A DNA stretch of 64,000 bases from an uncultured Tenacibaculum sp. (GCF_947494125.1 NZ_CANLTU010000004.1:124001-188000); one strand, 5' to 3'. Positions 26,856 to 35,531 are shown, counted from the first letter of the stretch. Notes: generated by a model from the sequence alone, not told the origin. A program made the numbers and translations.

Positions 26856-27608
26856 ATGAAAAAAATAATAGTTTTAGCAGTAACAATAATTAGTGTTATT
26901 AGTTGCACAAACAGTAAGAAAAAAGAAAAAGTTACAGAAAAGAAAAAAGCTACTGAAATTAAAGAAACAAAAAGATTTAAAGCTTCACAAAATTATGCTG
27001 TCGTTTTTAAATGGACTACAAAAGATGAGAAACTTGTTGAAGATAATGCAATGCAACAATCTGATCAACTTTTAAAAATGTGGAAAGAAAATAAAATAGA
27101 AAACGTTTATTACGATAGTAGCGCAAAAGTAGATAAGTTTTCTTATTTCCCTAACATAACTTTTTTTCTTAAAGCAGAAAACAAAGAAGCTGCAGAAGTT
27201 ATTTTAAACGATTTAGTTGTCGTAAAAAATGCAATTGCTACTTATAGTATATATCCTGTAGGCAACCTGTGGTTAAAGCGTAATAGAGAAGAAATAAACA
27301 AAAGAAGACTTACTAAATCATATGTTTCAGTATGGACAACTAAATCTAAGCCAAGTGATGAAATTACAAAGTCACAAAGTGATACAGTAATTGACTTATG
27401 GAAAAAAGGAATAATTGAAAATGCTTATTTTGATATTGAAGGTACACAAGTTGCTAATAATAAGACTGATTTTGTGTTTTTTGTAAATACTAATACCAAA
27501 AAAGAAGCAAAATCTATACTAAACAAATTACCGTTTGTGAAAAATGGTATTGCTACATATAAATTACATCAAGTAGGGGTTTTCTGGATGGGAATACATA
27601 ATAAATAG
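26856..27608 (+). CDS. Lipoprotein with two tandem YCII/muconolactone-isomerase-like domains
   Basis: 250 residues, lipoprotein signal with Cys17 (VISCTNS) and a Lys-rich tether. Two repeats follow: about 47-145 (YAVVFKWTTKDEKL, SDQLLKMWKENKIENVYYD, ATYSIYPVGNLWL) and about 152-250 (YVSVWTTKSKPSDE, SDTVIDLWKKGIIENAYFD, ATYKLHQVGVFWMG). The beta-alpha-beta pattern suggests dimeric ferredoxin-like domains of the YCII or muconolactone isomerase type. Such domains bind small ligands; an exported tandem version is unusual. Confidence 0.7.
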   Translation: MKKIIVLAVTIISVISCTNSKKKEKVTEKKKATEIKETKRFKASQNYAVVFKWTTKDEKLVEDNAMQQSDQLLKMWKENKIENVYYDSSAKVDKFSYFPNITFFLKAENKEAAEVILNDLVVVKNAIATYSIYPVGNLWLKRNREEINKRRLTKSYVSVWTTKSKPSDEITKSQSDTVIDLWKKGIIENAYFDIEGTQVANNKTDFVFFVNTNTKKEAKSILNKLPFVKNGIATYKLHQVGVFWMGIHNK

Positions 27609-27704
27609 CATTACATACAATCACACCATAATACAACTAAACATTTACTTCTTTTTATCACGCTATCAATAAAAAGAAATCTAAACTATTAAAAAGTATA
27701 TAAA

Positions 27705-28229
27705 ATGAACAAAACAAATTTATTATTATTAAGTGGAATCAGTATGTTTTTAGGTGGATTGTCTATTCTGTTTTCTCAGAATATTGGTATCTCGATATCT
27801 AAAATTGCAACACCAATATTATTTATAATCAGTGGTGTTTTGGCAATACAATTTGCTAATGCAAACAAAATACATTCTTTAGCAAAAAACTATCATTTAT
27901 TACAAGGCTTAGGTATGATTTCCTTTGCAATAGCTATTATTTTTCTACCAACATCTTTAGAATCATTTTTAACAATTATCACCTTTTTTACAATGGTGTA
28001 TGGTATCTTAGAGTTAATTTTTTCTTTTTCAGTGTTAAATACAAATCATAAACTAAAAATGAACATGTTAGTTGTTCGAATTATATCTGGTGCATTTAAC
28101 TTAATTGGAGGCTTTATTTTATTTATGACGCTTTTAAATAATATTGAAACTGGCTTAACAATTGCTGGAATACTAATTATACTAGGAGGAATATCTTTTT
28201 CCGTTTTTTCTTTAAAAATAAAGAAATAA
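27705..28229 (+). CDS. HdeD/DUF308-type membrane protein
   Basis: 174 residues with six hydrophobic helices in three pairs, the two-helix repeats usual for HdeD/DUF308 proteins (GISMFLGGLSILF, GVLAIQFAN, GILELIFSFS, IISGAFNLIGGFILF, GILIILGGISF). HdeD of E. coli is linked to acid stress; the molecular role is unknown. Last gene before a strong terminator, so it closes the operon that starts at 23995 or at the 27.6-kb spacer. Confidence 0.8.
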   Translation: MNKTNLLLLSGISMFLGGLSILFSQNIGISISKIATPILFIISGVLAIQFANANKIHSLAKNYHLLQGLGMISFAIAIIFLPTSLESFLTIITFFTMVYGILELIFSFSVLNTNHKLKMNMLVVRIISGAFNLIGGFILFMTLLNNIETGLTIAGILIILGGISFSVFSLKIKK

Positions 28230-28238
28230 ATATCTAAA

Positions 28239-28274
28239 AAACTCTTCTCAACTACCTGTGAAGAGTTTTTTTTT
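28239..28274 (+). terminator. Intrinsic terminator
   Basis: AAACTCTTC and GAAGAGTTT form a 9-bp stem around a 12-nt loop, followed by a run of T on the plus strand, directly after the HdeD-like gene. Confidence 0.85.
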
Positions 28275-28503
28275 AAAAATAGCAATCTCTTATTAACTTC
28301 TTCTTTCATTATCTCAAATGAATAGAAAACTAAATATTTTTTTACAATAAAAGTGTATTGAAACGTCTCTAAGGCATTTCAAACAATCAAGAATAACAAA
28401 GAGAGTTATAATCGTATTAATCGTCAAAAGATGAAAATGAGTGTTTCAAAATTCTTTAGCTTTGTCATTTGCTAAAAACAAAGAACTTATTCTTTCTAAA
28501 AAC

Positions 28504-29094
28504 ATGATTCAAGACAATCCTTACCTACCATTAATTGACAATATAAAAGAATTAGTTTCAATTACCGATAATGAAGCTACTCTGATTATGGAAGCGTTCG
28601 AACCTAAATATCTTTCTAAAAAAGAAACTCTTCTATTTAAAGGTGATGTATCCAATCATATGCGATTTATAACTAAAGGCTGTCTTAGGTCTTATTATAT
28701 AAATAAAGAAGGCCAAGAGTATATTGTCCAATTTGGAGTTAAAAACTGGTGGGTAAATGATTTATATAGCTATTTAACCCAAACTCCTGCTCAACATTTT
28801 GTTCAAGCACTAAAACCAACAACAGTACTTCAAATTTATAGAGATAAATTAGAAGAATTATTTGGTAAAGTCCCTGCAATGGAGCGATTTTTTAGAATAA
28901 AGATGCAAAATGCATATGTAGCAAATCAAAATCGCACACTTAAATCAATGAGCGAAACAGCAGAATCTCGATATATAGATTTTATAAAAAGATATAGAGA
29001 TATAGAACAATCTGTACCTCAATATATGGTAGCTTCTTATTTAGGTGTAACACCTGAACATTTAAGTACTATTAGAAAAAAACTACATAAATAA
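28504..29094 (+). CDS. Crp/Fnr-family transcriptional regulator
   Basis: 196 residues from the ATG at 28504. A GTG 63 bp earlier (28441) would add an untypical tail. The cyclic-nucleotide-binding-like barrel (KETLLFKGDVSNHMRFITKG, YIVQFGVKNWWVNDLYSYL) lacks the Arg-Ser phosphate cassette of CRP, and no Cys cluster for an Fe-S cluster is seen. The helix-turn-helix is at the end (QYMVASYLGVTPEHLSTIRKKL). The two next promoters share a dyad at fixed distance from their -7 boxes, so this protein is the likely activator. Confidence 0.88.
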   Translation: MIQDNPYLPLIDNIKELVSITDNEATLIMEAFEPKYLSKKETLLFKGDVSNHMRFITKGCLRSYYINKEGQEYIVQFGVKNWWVNDLYSYLTQTPAQHFVQALKPTTVLQIYRDKLEELFGKVPAMERFFRIKMQNAYVANQNRTLKSMSETAESRYIDFIKRYRDIEQSVPQYMVASYLGVTPEHLSTIRKKLHK

Positions 29095-29127
29095 TATTCT
29101 CAAAATATCTTAATTACAAACCTGTTC

Positions 29128-29171
29128 TTAAGTTATCTTAATTTTTTTGATTGTATAGAGTTTCATCTTTG
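29128..29171 (+). promoter_or_regulatory. Crp/Fnr-type operator and -7 box before the barrel gene
   Basis: Dyad TTAAGTTATCTTAA (29128-29141) is followed after exactly 21 nt by TCATCTTTG (29163-29171). The same two elements with the same spacing stand before the DoxX gene. The dyad centre is about 40 bp before the presumed transcription start, as in class II Crp activation. Confidence 0.65.
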
Positions 29172-29194
29172 TTGTCTACTAAAAATCAATAAAG

Positions 29195-29821
29195 ATGAGA
29201 ATCAAAATAACATGTATATTGTTGTTCCTTTTAAGTCAAACTCTATACTGTCAAAACGTTTCAATACCTATAGAGGTGTTTAGCTCAGTAGATAATTTTT
29301 ATTATCAACATTCATTTTACAAAACAATTGGAAATAGTAAATTCTCTTTTTTTAATTTGAGTTCTATTAAAAAAAGTTATGATGAAGAATCAAAAAACAA
29401 CTCCTATTTATTTAGAAATCAATTATTCTACAAAATACACAAACATTGGAACTTAGGTCTAACGGGAGAATTAACAAATAAAGAGGCCAAAATTAGACTA
29501 GGTATTCAATATTTACTTAAAAACAAAAAACTTATTGTAAGTATTTATTCTAATATAACCGTTTCAGACATTGCTTCTTTTGTTAATATGCTATACTTAG
29601 AATATAAGCCAAAAATAAGCGATAAAGTAAAATTTTACAGTCGTTTCCAAATTCAAACTACAACATATTTCGGTAAAAACATTAAGTATAGTAACCTCTA
29701 CCGAATTGGCATCGAGTTTAAATCAATAAAGATGGGGATAGGAATGCCATGGTTTAATCCTTTTTCTACAAAAAATACAGGAACTAAACACGTAGGTTTA
29801 TTTATTGGTGCAACATTGTAA
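29195..29821 (+). CDS. Predicted outer-membrane beta-barrel protein, unknown
   Basis: 208 residues with a signal peptide (1-19, TLYCQN). The rest alternates hydrophobic and polar residues in strands (LFRNQLFYKIHKHWNLGLTG, KLIVSIYSNITVS, YKPKISDKVKFYSRFQIQTT) and ends with HVGLFIGATL, a usual barrel end with a small C-terminal residue. Eight to ten strands are likely. Not recognised further. Own promoter with the shared dyad. Confidence 0.65.
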   Translation: MRIKITCILLFLLSQTLYCQNVSIPIEVFSSVDNFYYQHSFYKTIGNSKFSFFNLSSIKKSYDEESKNNSYLFRNQLFYKIHKHWNLGLTGELTNKEAKIRLGIQYLLKNKKLIVSIYSNITVSDIASFVNMLYLEYKPKISDKVKFYSRFQIQTTTYFGKNIKYSNLYRIGIEFKSIKMGIGMPWFNPFSTKNTGTKHVGLFIGATL

Positions 29822-29850
29822 TATGGTAATTTACTCTTTTAACAATTTAC

Positions 29851-29894
29851 TTAAGATACCTTAATTTTTATCAATCTAATACACGTCATCTTTG
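29851..29894 (+). promoter_or_regulatory. Crp/Fnr-type operator and -7 box before the DoxX gene
   Basis: Dyad TTAAGATACCTTAA (29851-29864), 21 nt, then TCATCTTTG (29886-29894). Equal in layout to the element at 29128-29171. Confidence 0.65.
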
Positions 29895-29918
29895 CGTTAT
29901 AATTAGATAACATAATAA

Positions 29919-30359
29919 ATGAAAGACTTAATTTTTAAAACAAATACCGATTTAAACCCTTTAATTATTAGAACATTATTAGGAGTTGTAGTTTTCGTTC
30001 ATGGCGCACAAAAATTATTCGGATGGTTTGGCGGAAGTGGTTTTGAAAATACTATGAACTACTTCACCGAATCCTTAAACCTACCATGGTTAATCGCCTT
30101 TTCAACCATTATCTTAGAATCCATTGGTGCTCTAGCTCTAATTGCAGGATTAGCTACACGTTTTTTAGCTATAGCATTTACAGGAATAGGGTTTGGCATA
30201 GTATTTACTACACATTTAGAACATGGTTTTTTTATGAATTGGTTCGGAAATCAAGCAGGAGAAGGCTATGAATACTTCATACTATGGTTAGGAATGTCAA
30301 TTGCTTTAATTTTTTCAGGTGGAGGAAAATATGCTTTAGACAGATTAATTGTAAAGTAA
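29919..30359 (+). CDS. DoxX family membrane protein
   Basis: 146 residues, four helices. LIIRTLLGVVVFVHGAQKLFGWFGG with the F-HG-QKLFGWFGG signature, then AGLATRFLAIAFTGIGFGIVF and YFILWLGMSIALIFSGGGKYALD, are typical for DoxX. It is preceded by the Crp-type operator and followed after 21 bp by a SnoaL-like gene. DoxX proteins are linked to thiol or oxidative stress in other bacteria. Confidence 0.92.
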   Translation: MKDLIFKTNTDLNPLIIRTLLGVVVFVHGAQKLFGWFGGSGFENTMNYFTESLNLPWLIAFSTIILESIGALALIAGLATRFLAIAFTGIGFGIVFTTHLEHGFFMNWFGNQAGEGYEYFILWLGMSIALIFSGGGKYALDRLIVK

Positions 30360-30380
30360 CATCATAAAAACAAAATACAA

Positions 30381-30794
30381 ATGAAAAACACAAAACAGAG
30401 TATTACTGTAGTCCAAGAATATTTCGAAGCCTTCCAACAAGGTAATATGGAAAAAGTACTAAATATTTTTCATGAAGATTGTTTGATTATAAGTGTACGT
30501 AAAGAGGATCGTAGAAAAGATCAACTGCATGGCACTTATAAAACCAAAGAAAATGCAAAACAATTTTTACAGAATATTGTTAATCAATTTGATACCATAG
30601 AATTTATTGTAGAGGAAATAATAGCTGATAAACAAGTCGTTTTTGCAAACGGAAAATTTAAACATCAGATAAAAACAACAAGTAAAATGTTTATTAGCGA
30701 TTGGGTACAGCGTTGCATTATAGAAGATAGTAAAATTAAAGAGTATCAGTTTTATGAAGATTCTGCTGCCTTTGTAGAAGCCTCTCAATTATAA
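30381..30794 (+). CDS. SnoaL-like / NTF2-fold protein
   Basis: 137 residues with the SnoaL start VVQEYFEAFQQGNMEKVLNIFHEDC, followed by strands FIVEEIIADKQVVFANGKFKH and SDWVQRCIIEDSKIKEYQFYED. NTF2-fold cone proteins bind or convert small molecules. No catalytic set could be assigned. Co-transcribed with DoxX. Confidence 0.8.
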   Translation: MKNTKQSITVVQEYFEAFQQGNMEKVLNIFHEDCLIISVRKEDRRKDQLHGTYKTKENAKQFLQNIVNQFDTIEFIVEEIIADKQVVFANGKFKHQIKTTSKMFISDWVQRCIIEDSKIKEYQFYEDSAAFVEASQL

Positions 30795-31018
30795 AAAGCA
30801 CTCCAAATCATATTTAATACTAAAACACTTCTTATCCTTTGTTAAACAATTAGTTTCTTAAAAGATAAATTACAAAATAAAACAACTATAACGTTTCTGT
30901 TTTTAAGGTTTAAATGCGGAATAATTAATTAGGTGATTTATGTTTGTTTTAAAATTCATGTTGTATTTAATTATGCACATGAGTTTTTTTATACATAAAT
31001 TAAGTACATTTTTTTATG

Positions 31019-31073
31019 TAAATTCGTTTTTATGAAACACCAAATTGTTTCTATAAAACTTAACACACTATGA
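31019..31073 (+). promoter_or_regulatory. Promoter and 13-residue leader ORF before the DUF962 gene
   Basis: TAAATTCG (31019-31026) fits the -7 consensus. Five bases later starts ATG (31032) of a mini-ORF MKHQIVSIKLNTL whose TGA overlaps the ATG of the main gene at 31070. The same -7 box and spacing precede the DUF4230 gene (31636-31649), where the ATG is that of the gene itself. This suggests (nearly) leaderless transcripts and possible translational coupling. Confidence 0.45.
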
Positions 31074-31528
31074 AAACGCTACAACAATGGTTTGATGAAT
31101 ATGCAGTAAGCCATCAAAATGAAACAAATATTTCAATTCATTATATCTGTGTTCCTGCCATTTTTTTTAGTATTGTTGGAATATTTATGAGTATTCCTTC
31201 CCAATTTCTAAGTAATTTATTACAACTAAACAATCCGTTTATTGAAAATTGGGCTACTGTAGCGCTTTTATTGGTTTTATTATTCTACTTACGATTGTCT
31301 TTTTCTATGTTTCTAAAAATGTTAATTTTTTCTATACTATGTATTGTAGGTAATTTCTACTTAGGAAAACATGTGCCATTATTATACACATCTATAGCTA
31401 TATTCGTAATAGCCTGGATAGGTCAATTTTATGGACACAAAGTTGAAGGAGCAAAACCTTCATTTATAAAAGATTTACAGTTTTTATTAATCGGTCCAGC
31501 TTGGGTAATAAAAAAAATGTTTAGCTAA
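31070..31528 (+). CDS. DUF962 / Mpo1-like membrane protein
   Basis: 152 residues. QWFDEYAVSHQNETNISIHYICVPAI at the N terminus and GQFYGHKVEGAKPSFIKDLQFLLIGPAW at the C terminus are the conserved ends of the family, with His15, His24 and the GHKVEGxKP His as likely metal ligands; four helices lie between. Yeast Mpo1 is an Fe2+-dependent dioxygenase of 2-hydroxy fatty acids (established there); the bacterial role is open. Confidence 0.85.
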   Translation: MKTLQQWFDEYAVSHQNETNISIHYICVPAIFFSIVGIFMSIPSQFLSNLLQLNNPFIENWATVALLLVLLFYLRLSFSMFLKMLIFSILCIVGNFYLGKHVPLLYTSIAIFVIAWIGQFYGHKVEGAKPSFIKDLQFLLIGPAWVIKKMFS

Positions 31529-31635
31529 TTTACGCTCTACAAAACCTATAATTTAAAAGCACACACAAACTTACCCCTACAAAAAGTAACTTAATAATTA
31601 GCTTCTACCTCTATAAAACATTAAGAGATTTTATG

Positions 31636-31643
31636 TAAATTCG
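31636..31643 (+). promoter_or_regulatory. -7 box of the DUF4230 unit
   Basis: TAAATTCG ends 5 nt before the start codon at 31649, in almost the same sequence context as at 31019. The transcript would have practically no leader. Confidence 0.45.
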
Positions 31644-31648
31644 TCTTT

Positions 31649-32257
31649 ATGGAATTACTTTTTTTAGGTTTAGCTGGCGGAGCAATTATCTCTTATTTTA
31701 TTTTTCAAAAATTTTCTTCAGTAAGCAAGAAAAGTTTAACTGAAAAACAATCTGTTGTATTATTAGATAAAATAAAAAAAGTATCTAAATTAATTACAGT
31801 CGAAGGAGAATTTGCAGAAATTTACCACCATGAAAACACCAAAGAAAAATTTCTAGGTTTATTTACAAGTAAAAAAAAGGCTATAATTCTAATCAATGCA
31901 AAAGTTCATATTGGTTTCGATTTTAGAAAAATCATTGTACAAACCGATACTAAAAAAAAGTCTTTAATTTTATCTGAATTCCCTAAGCCTGAAGTTTTTT
32001 CAATAGAACCAAACCTTCGTTTTTATGATATTCAAAATGGCTTGTTAAATAAATTTAGTTCAGAAGATTTAACAGAAGTAAATAAAGAAGCAAAAGAACA
32101 TATTCTACAAAAAATACCCGAAAGTAATTTAATGCAAACCGCTAATAAAGAAGCTTTGGAAGCTATATCTCTTATGGAAAACTTAGTAGAAACCATAGGA
32201 TGGAAATTAGATTATACAGCATTAGAATTACCAAATACAAAATCATTAAATGAATGA
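31649..32257 (+). CDS. DUF4230 domain protein
   Basis: 202 residues; one N-terminal membrane helix (about 3-20) and a DUF4230-like outer domain (KLITVEGEFAEIYHHENTKEKF, AIILINAKVHIGFDFRKI, NLRFYDIQNGLLNKFSSEDL). Its function is unknown; such proteins are widespread and sit on the outer side of the inner membrane. The end overlaps the GNAT gene by 4 bp. Confidence 0.8.
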   Translation: MELLFLGLAGGAIISYFIFQKFSSVSKKSLTEKQSVVLLDKIKKVSKLITVEGEFAEIYHHENTKEKFLGLFTSKKKAIILINAKVHIGFDFRKIIVQTDTKKKSLILSEFPKPEVFSIEPNLRFYDIQNGLLNKFSSEDLTEVNKEAKEHILQKIPESNLMQTANKEALEAISLMENLVETIGWKLDYTALELPNTKSLNE

Positions 32258-32655
32258 TAACTATTTCTACAGATAAAACTAAACTTCAAATTAATGTCAT
32301 TCATTCTTTCTTAACTAATTCATATTGGGCAAAAGGGAGAACTGTAAGTGAAGTAAAAAAAACAATTGAAAATTGTTTATGTTTTGGAGTTTATATAAAT
32401 GATAATCAAATAGGTTTTGGAAGAGTTGCAACAGATTATACAGTTTTTGCTTATTTAATGGATATATTTATCTTGCCTGAACACAGAGGTAATGGATATT
32501 CAAAAAAACTTATAGAAACTATTACACAAGTAAAGGAATTACAACAATGTAAAACCTGGATGTTAAAAACAAAAGACGCACAAGGTTTATACAAACAATA
32601 TGGTTTTACAGAACTAAAACACCCAGAAAGAGTACTTGAACGAATTTTAAAATAA
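32254..32655 (+). CDS. GNAT-family N-acetyltransferase
   Basis: 133 residues. The acetyl-CoA loop is LPEHRGNGYSKKLIET, preceded by VFAYLMDIFI and followed by the usual MLKTKDAQGLYKQYGF ending. Small GNATs acetylate amines; the substrate is unknown. Translation-coupled to the DUF4230 gene; MmcQ/YjbR follows after 3 bp. Confidence 0.88.
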   Translation: MITISTDKTKLQINVIHSFLTNSYWAKGRTVSEVKKTIENCLCFGVYINDNQIGFGRVATDYTVFAYLMDIFILPEHRGNGYSKKLIETITQVKELQQCKTWMLKTKDAQGLYKQYGFTELKHPERVLERILK

Positions 32656-32658
32656 CAA

Positions 32659-33024
32659 ATGGATATAGAACAACTTAGAAATTACTGTATAACAAAAAAA
32701 GGAGTTACAGAACATTTTCCTTTCGATGAAGTTACTTTAGTTTTTAAAGTAATGAATAAAATGTTTGCTTTAGTAGGATTAGATAGTTGGGAAAAAGGTG
32801 AAACAAAAATAAATTTAAAATGCGATCCAGAATGGTCATTAGAATTAAGAGGAGAATATGATAGTATAAATCCTGGTTGGCACATGAATAAAAAACATTG
32901 GAATACCATTATTTTAAACAATGATGTTTCTGATAAATTTGCTTTTGAATTAATTGACCACTCATATGATTTAATAGTAAAAGGATTAACAAAAAAACTA
33001 CGCGAAGAGCTTCAGAATTTATAA
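32659..33024 (+). CDS. MmcQ/YjbR family protein
   Basis: 121 residues with the family pattern LRNYCITKKGVTEHFPFDEVTLVFKVMNKMFAL, INLKCDPEWSLELR, and PGWHMNKKHWNTIIL. YjbR proteins have a CyaY-like fold and a possible DNA-binding role; the function is not established. Four bp before the 5-FCL gene. Confidence 0.9.
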   Translation: MDIEQLRNYCITKKGVTEHFPFDEVTLVFKVMNKMFALVGLDSWEKGETKINLKCDPEWSLELRGEYDSINPGWHMNKKHWNTIILNNDVSDKFAFELIDHSYDLIVKGLTKKLREELQNL

Positions 33025-33028
33025 TATT

Positions 33029-33577
33029 ATGAAAAAAAAGGAACTTCGAAAAGTTTATAAACTCAAAAGAAAAAATTTATCTGATACTGAAATAGCGAAC
33101 CTTGAGCAAAACATTTATGCTCAAGTTTCAAAAATTGACTTTTCCAACTATAAAAATATTCACATTTTTCTTCCAATAGAAAAGTTAAATGAAATAAATA
33201 CCTACCCTATTATTGGTTTTCTTAGAAAGCAAAAAAAGACAATAATTATTAGTAAAAGTGATTTTAAAACAAACACTTTACAACATTTTATTTTTGATAA
33301 ATCAACAACTTTAGAAATAAACACTTATGGTATTCCTGAACCAATGAACGCTCAACAAATTGATGTAAAGAAAATAGATATGGTTTTTGTCCCTCTTTTA
33401 ATTTCTGACCAACAAAACTATAGAGTTGGTTACGGTAAAGGATTTTATGATAGATTTTTATCTGAATGTAAAAAAGAAGTCGTTAGTATTGGACTTAACT
33501 TTTTTCAACCAATAGATAACATTTCAGATTGTAATCAGTATGATATTCCACTTAACCACATAATTGTTCCTAAATAA
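33029..33577 (+). CDS. 5-formyltetrahydrofolate cyclo-ligase
   Basis: 182 residues. N-terminal KKELRKVYKLKRKNLS, middle IHIFLPIEKLNEINTYPII, and the diagnostic VPLLISDQQNYRVGYGKGFYDRFL at the C terminus (usual VPGLAFD..G.RLGYGGGYYDR). Converts 5-formyl-THF to 5,10-methenyl-THF with ATP. Last gene of the run, closed by the shared terminator with rho. Confidence 0.93.
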   Translation: MKKKELRKVYKLKRKNLSDTEIANLEQNIYAQVSKIDFSNYKNIHIFLPIEKLNEINTYPIIGFLRKQKKTIIISKSDFKTNTLQHFIFDKSTTLEINTYGIPEPMNAQQIDVKKIDMVFVPLLISDQQNYRVGYGKGFYDRFLSECKKEVVSIGLNFFQPIDNISDCNQYDIPLNHIIVPK

Positions 33578-33612
33578 AAAAAGTCCTGCATAAATGCAGG
33601 ACTTTTTTTTAT
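33578..33612. terminator. Bidirectional terminator between 5-FCL gene and rho
   Basis: AAAGTCCTGCAT and ATGCAGGACTTT pair with a 2-nt loop and long A/T runs on both sides, between two convergent genes. Confidence 0.92.
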
Positions 33613-33631
33613 CTAATATTTCTATAAGGTA

Positions 33632-35332
33632 TTAACCATTCATAGAAATTAAAAACTCATCGTTATTTTTAGAAAACTTAATTCTATCGTTAATAAACGT
33701 CATAGCTTCCACTGGATTCATATCTGCTAAGTATTTACGTAATACCCACATACGTTGCACAGTTTTATCATCTAATAATAAATCATCACGACGTGTACTA
33801 GATTTAATTAAATCAATAGCTGGATAAATTCTACGATTAGAAATATTACGATCTAATTGTAATTCCATATTACCAGTACCTTTAAATTCTTCAAAGATTA
33901 CCTCATCCATTTTAGAACCTGTTTCGGTAAGAGCTGTAGCAATAATAGTTAACGAACCTCCATTCTCAATATTACGAGCCGCACCAAAGAAACGTTTTGG
34001 CTTGTGTAGTGCATTTGCATCTATACCTCCCGATAATATTTTACCAGAAGCTGGTGCAACTGTATTATAAGCTCTTGCCAAACGAGTAATTGAATCTAAT
34101 AAGATAACTACATCATGACCACATTCTACCAAACGTTTTGCTTTTTCTAAAACAATATTTGCAACACGTACATGCTTGTCAGCTGGCTCATCAAAAGTAG
34201 AAGCAACTACCTCTCCACGAACGTTACGTTTCATGTCGGTAACCTCCTCCGGTCTTTCATCAATTAATAAAACAATTTGATATACTTCTGGATGATTCGC
34301 TGCGATAGCATTTGCAACATCTTTCAATAACATTGTTTTACCAGTTTTTGGTTGTGCTACAATCATACCACGTTGTCCTTTTCCTATTGGAGAAAACAAA
34401 TCAATAATTCTTGTAGACAATGAGCTACCTTTCTCTGCCAAATTGAATTTTTCCTCAGAAAACAAAGGTGTTAAATGTTCAAACGATACACGATCGCGAA
34501 CTATATTCGGGCTTAACCCATTTATTTTTGACACTCTAATTAAAGGAAAATATTTTTCTCCTTCTTTAGGTGGACGCACATTTCCAAGTACAGTATCTCC
34601 AGTTTTTAATCCAAATAATTTTATTTGTGATTGAGACACATAAATATCATCTGGAGATGATAAATAATTATAATCAGAAGAACGTAAAAAACCATACCCA
34701 TCAGGCATCATTTCTAATACACCTTCACTTTCAATAATTCCATCAAACTCAAAATCAGGATCTCTATATTTATTGCCACTTTTATGGTGTGGTTTATTAG
34801 AGTTTTGATTTTTATTATGCGGTTTATTGCCTCTATTATTTCGTTGTTGCTGTCTATTATTAGCGTGTTGAGATTTTTTATCGTCTCCTGTTTGTTTAAC
34901 TTCAGAAGATTGCTTGTTTTGGACAGCTACTTGCTTTTTCTCCTCAACTTGCTTCTTTCCTTCAACCTGCTTTTTAGTTTCAACTGGTCGTTTTTTAGCA
35001 ACAACCTCTTTTTTAGTTTCAGTTTTCTTTTCAACAGCTTTTACAGGAACTTCAACTTTTTTAGTTTCAGTCTTAGTTTCTGTTTTTTCTACAACTTTTT
35101 TCTCAGGCTGTTTTTTCTCAACAGTCTCATTTTCAGTTTTAGCTATTCTTTTTCTCTTAGTCTTTTCAACTTTTGGCTTTGCTTCATTAGCGCTGGCCTC
35201 TGCTTGTGCGTCTAAAATCTTATAAACTAAATCTAATTTTTTTAACTGACTCACTTTAGTTAAGCCAATAGTTTTAGCTATTGCTTGTAAATCTGTTAAT
35301 TTTTTAGTTTTTAATTCCGAAATTTCGAACAT
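33632..35332 (-). CDS. rho: Transcription termination factor Rho with long disordered insertion
   Basis: 566 residues. Rho_N helical domain (1-45), then about 145 residues of Lys/Glu/Val/Gln- and Asn-rich low-complexity sequence (50-190), the cold-shock RNA-binding domain (about 195-270, [20 protein letters not shown]), Walker A QPKTGKT (327-333), [16 protein letters not shown], the secondary RNA-binding [20 protein letters not shown] and the arginine finger [11 protein letters not shown]. Hexameric helicase that ends transcription. Long insertions of this kind are known in Bacteroidota Rho and promote condensate formation in Bacteroides. Confidence 0.97.
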   Translation of the reverse strand: MFEISELKTKKLTDLQAIAKTIGLTKVSQLKKLDLVYKILDAQAEASANEAKPKVEKTKRKRIAKTENETVEKKQPEKKVVEKTETKTETKKVEVPVKAVEKKTETKKEVVAKKRPVETKKQVEGKKQVEEKKQVAVQNKQSSEVKQTGDDKKSQHANNRQQQRNNRGNKPHNKNQNSNKPHHKSGNKYRDPDFEFDGIIESEGVLEMMPDGYGFLRSSDYNYLSSPDDIYVSQSQIKLFGLKTGDTVLGNVRPPKEGEKYFPLIRVSKINGLSPNIVRDRVSFEHLTPLFSEEKFNLAEKGSSLSTRIIDLFSPIGKGQRGMIVAQPKTGKTMLLKDVANAIAANHPEVYQIVLLIDERPEEVTDMKRNVRGEVVASTFDEPADKHVRVANIVLEKAKRLVECGHDVVILLDSITRLARAYNTVAPASGKILSGGIDANALHKPKRFFGAARNIENGGSLTIIATALTETGSKMDEVIFEEFKGTGNMELQLDRNISNRRIYPAIDLIKSSTRRDDLLLDDKTVQRMWVLRKYLADMNPVEAMTFINDRIKFSKNNDEFLISMNG

Positions 35333-35531
35333 TAGTAAAAGTAATTAAGTTATATAATTCTTTGTGAAAAAGAATTGAATTTTATTAAGTTTTAATGATT
35401 GCTATTATTATATAGGGGCTATATAATAGTTAATTGCGCGGTTACTTATACGACAAATATATACAAATATTTTAACTTGTAATATTTCTTTTTAAAAAAA
35501 GAAATATTACATTTGCTACCCAATAAAAAAC
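35333..35531. promoter_or_regulatory. Divergent promoter region of rho and the DUF4293 gene
   Basis: Holds a perfect 13-bp inverted repeat AATATTTCTTTTT/AAAAAGAAATATT at 35481-35508, directly before a TACATTTG -7 box (35508-35515) for the plus-strand gene. A dyad this close to a promoter may be an operator or a hairpin in the rho leader. Confidence 0.4.

Noticed and set aside
28441..28503. GTG start that would lengthen the Crp/Fnr protein by 21 residues
   Set aside because: The ATG at 28504 gives the usual family length and N terminus.
34443..35225. Plus-strand frames opposite rho, including a Phe/Ser/Leu-rich 143-residue one
   Set aside because: They arise from the low-complexity Lys/Glu codons of rho read backwards.
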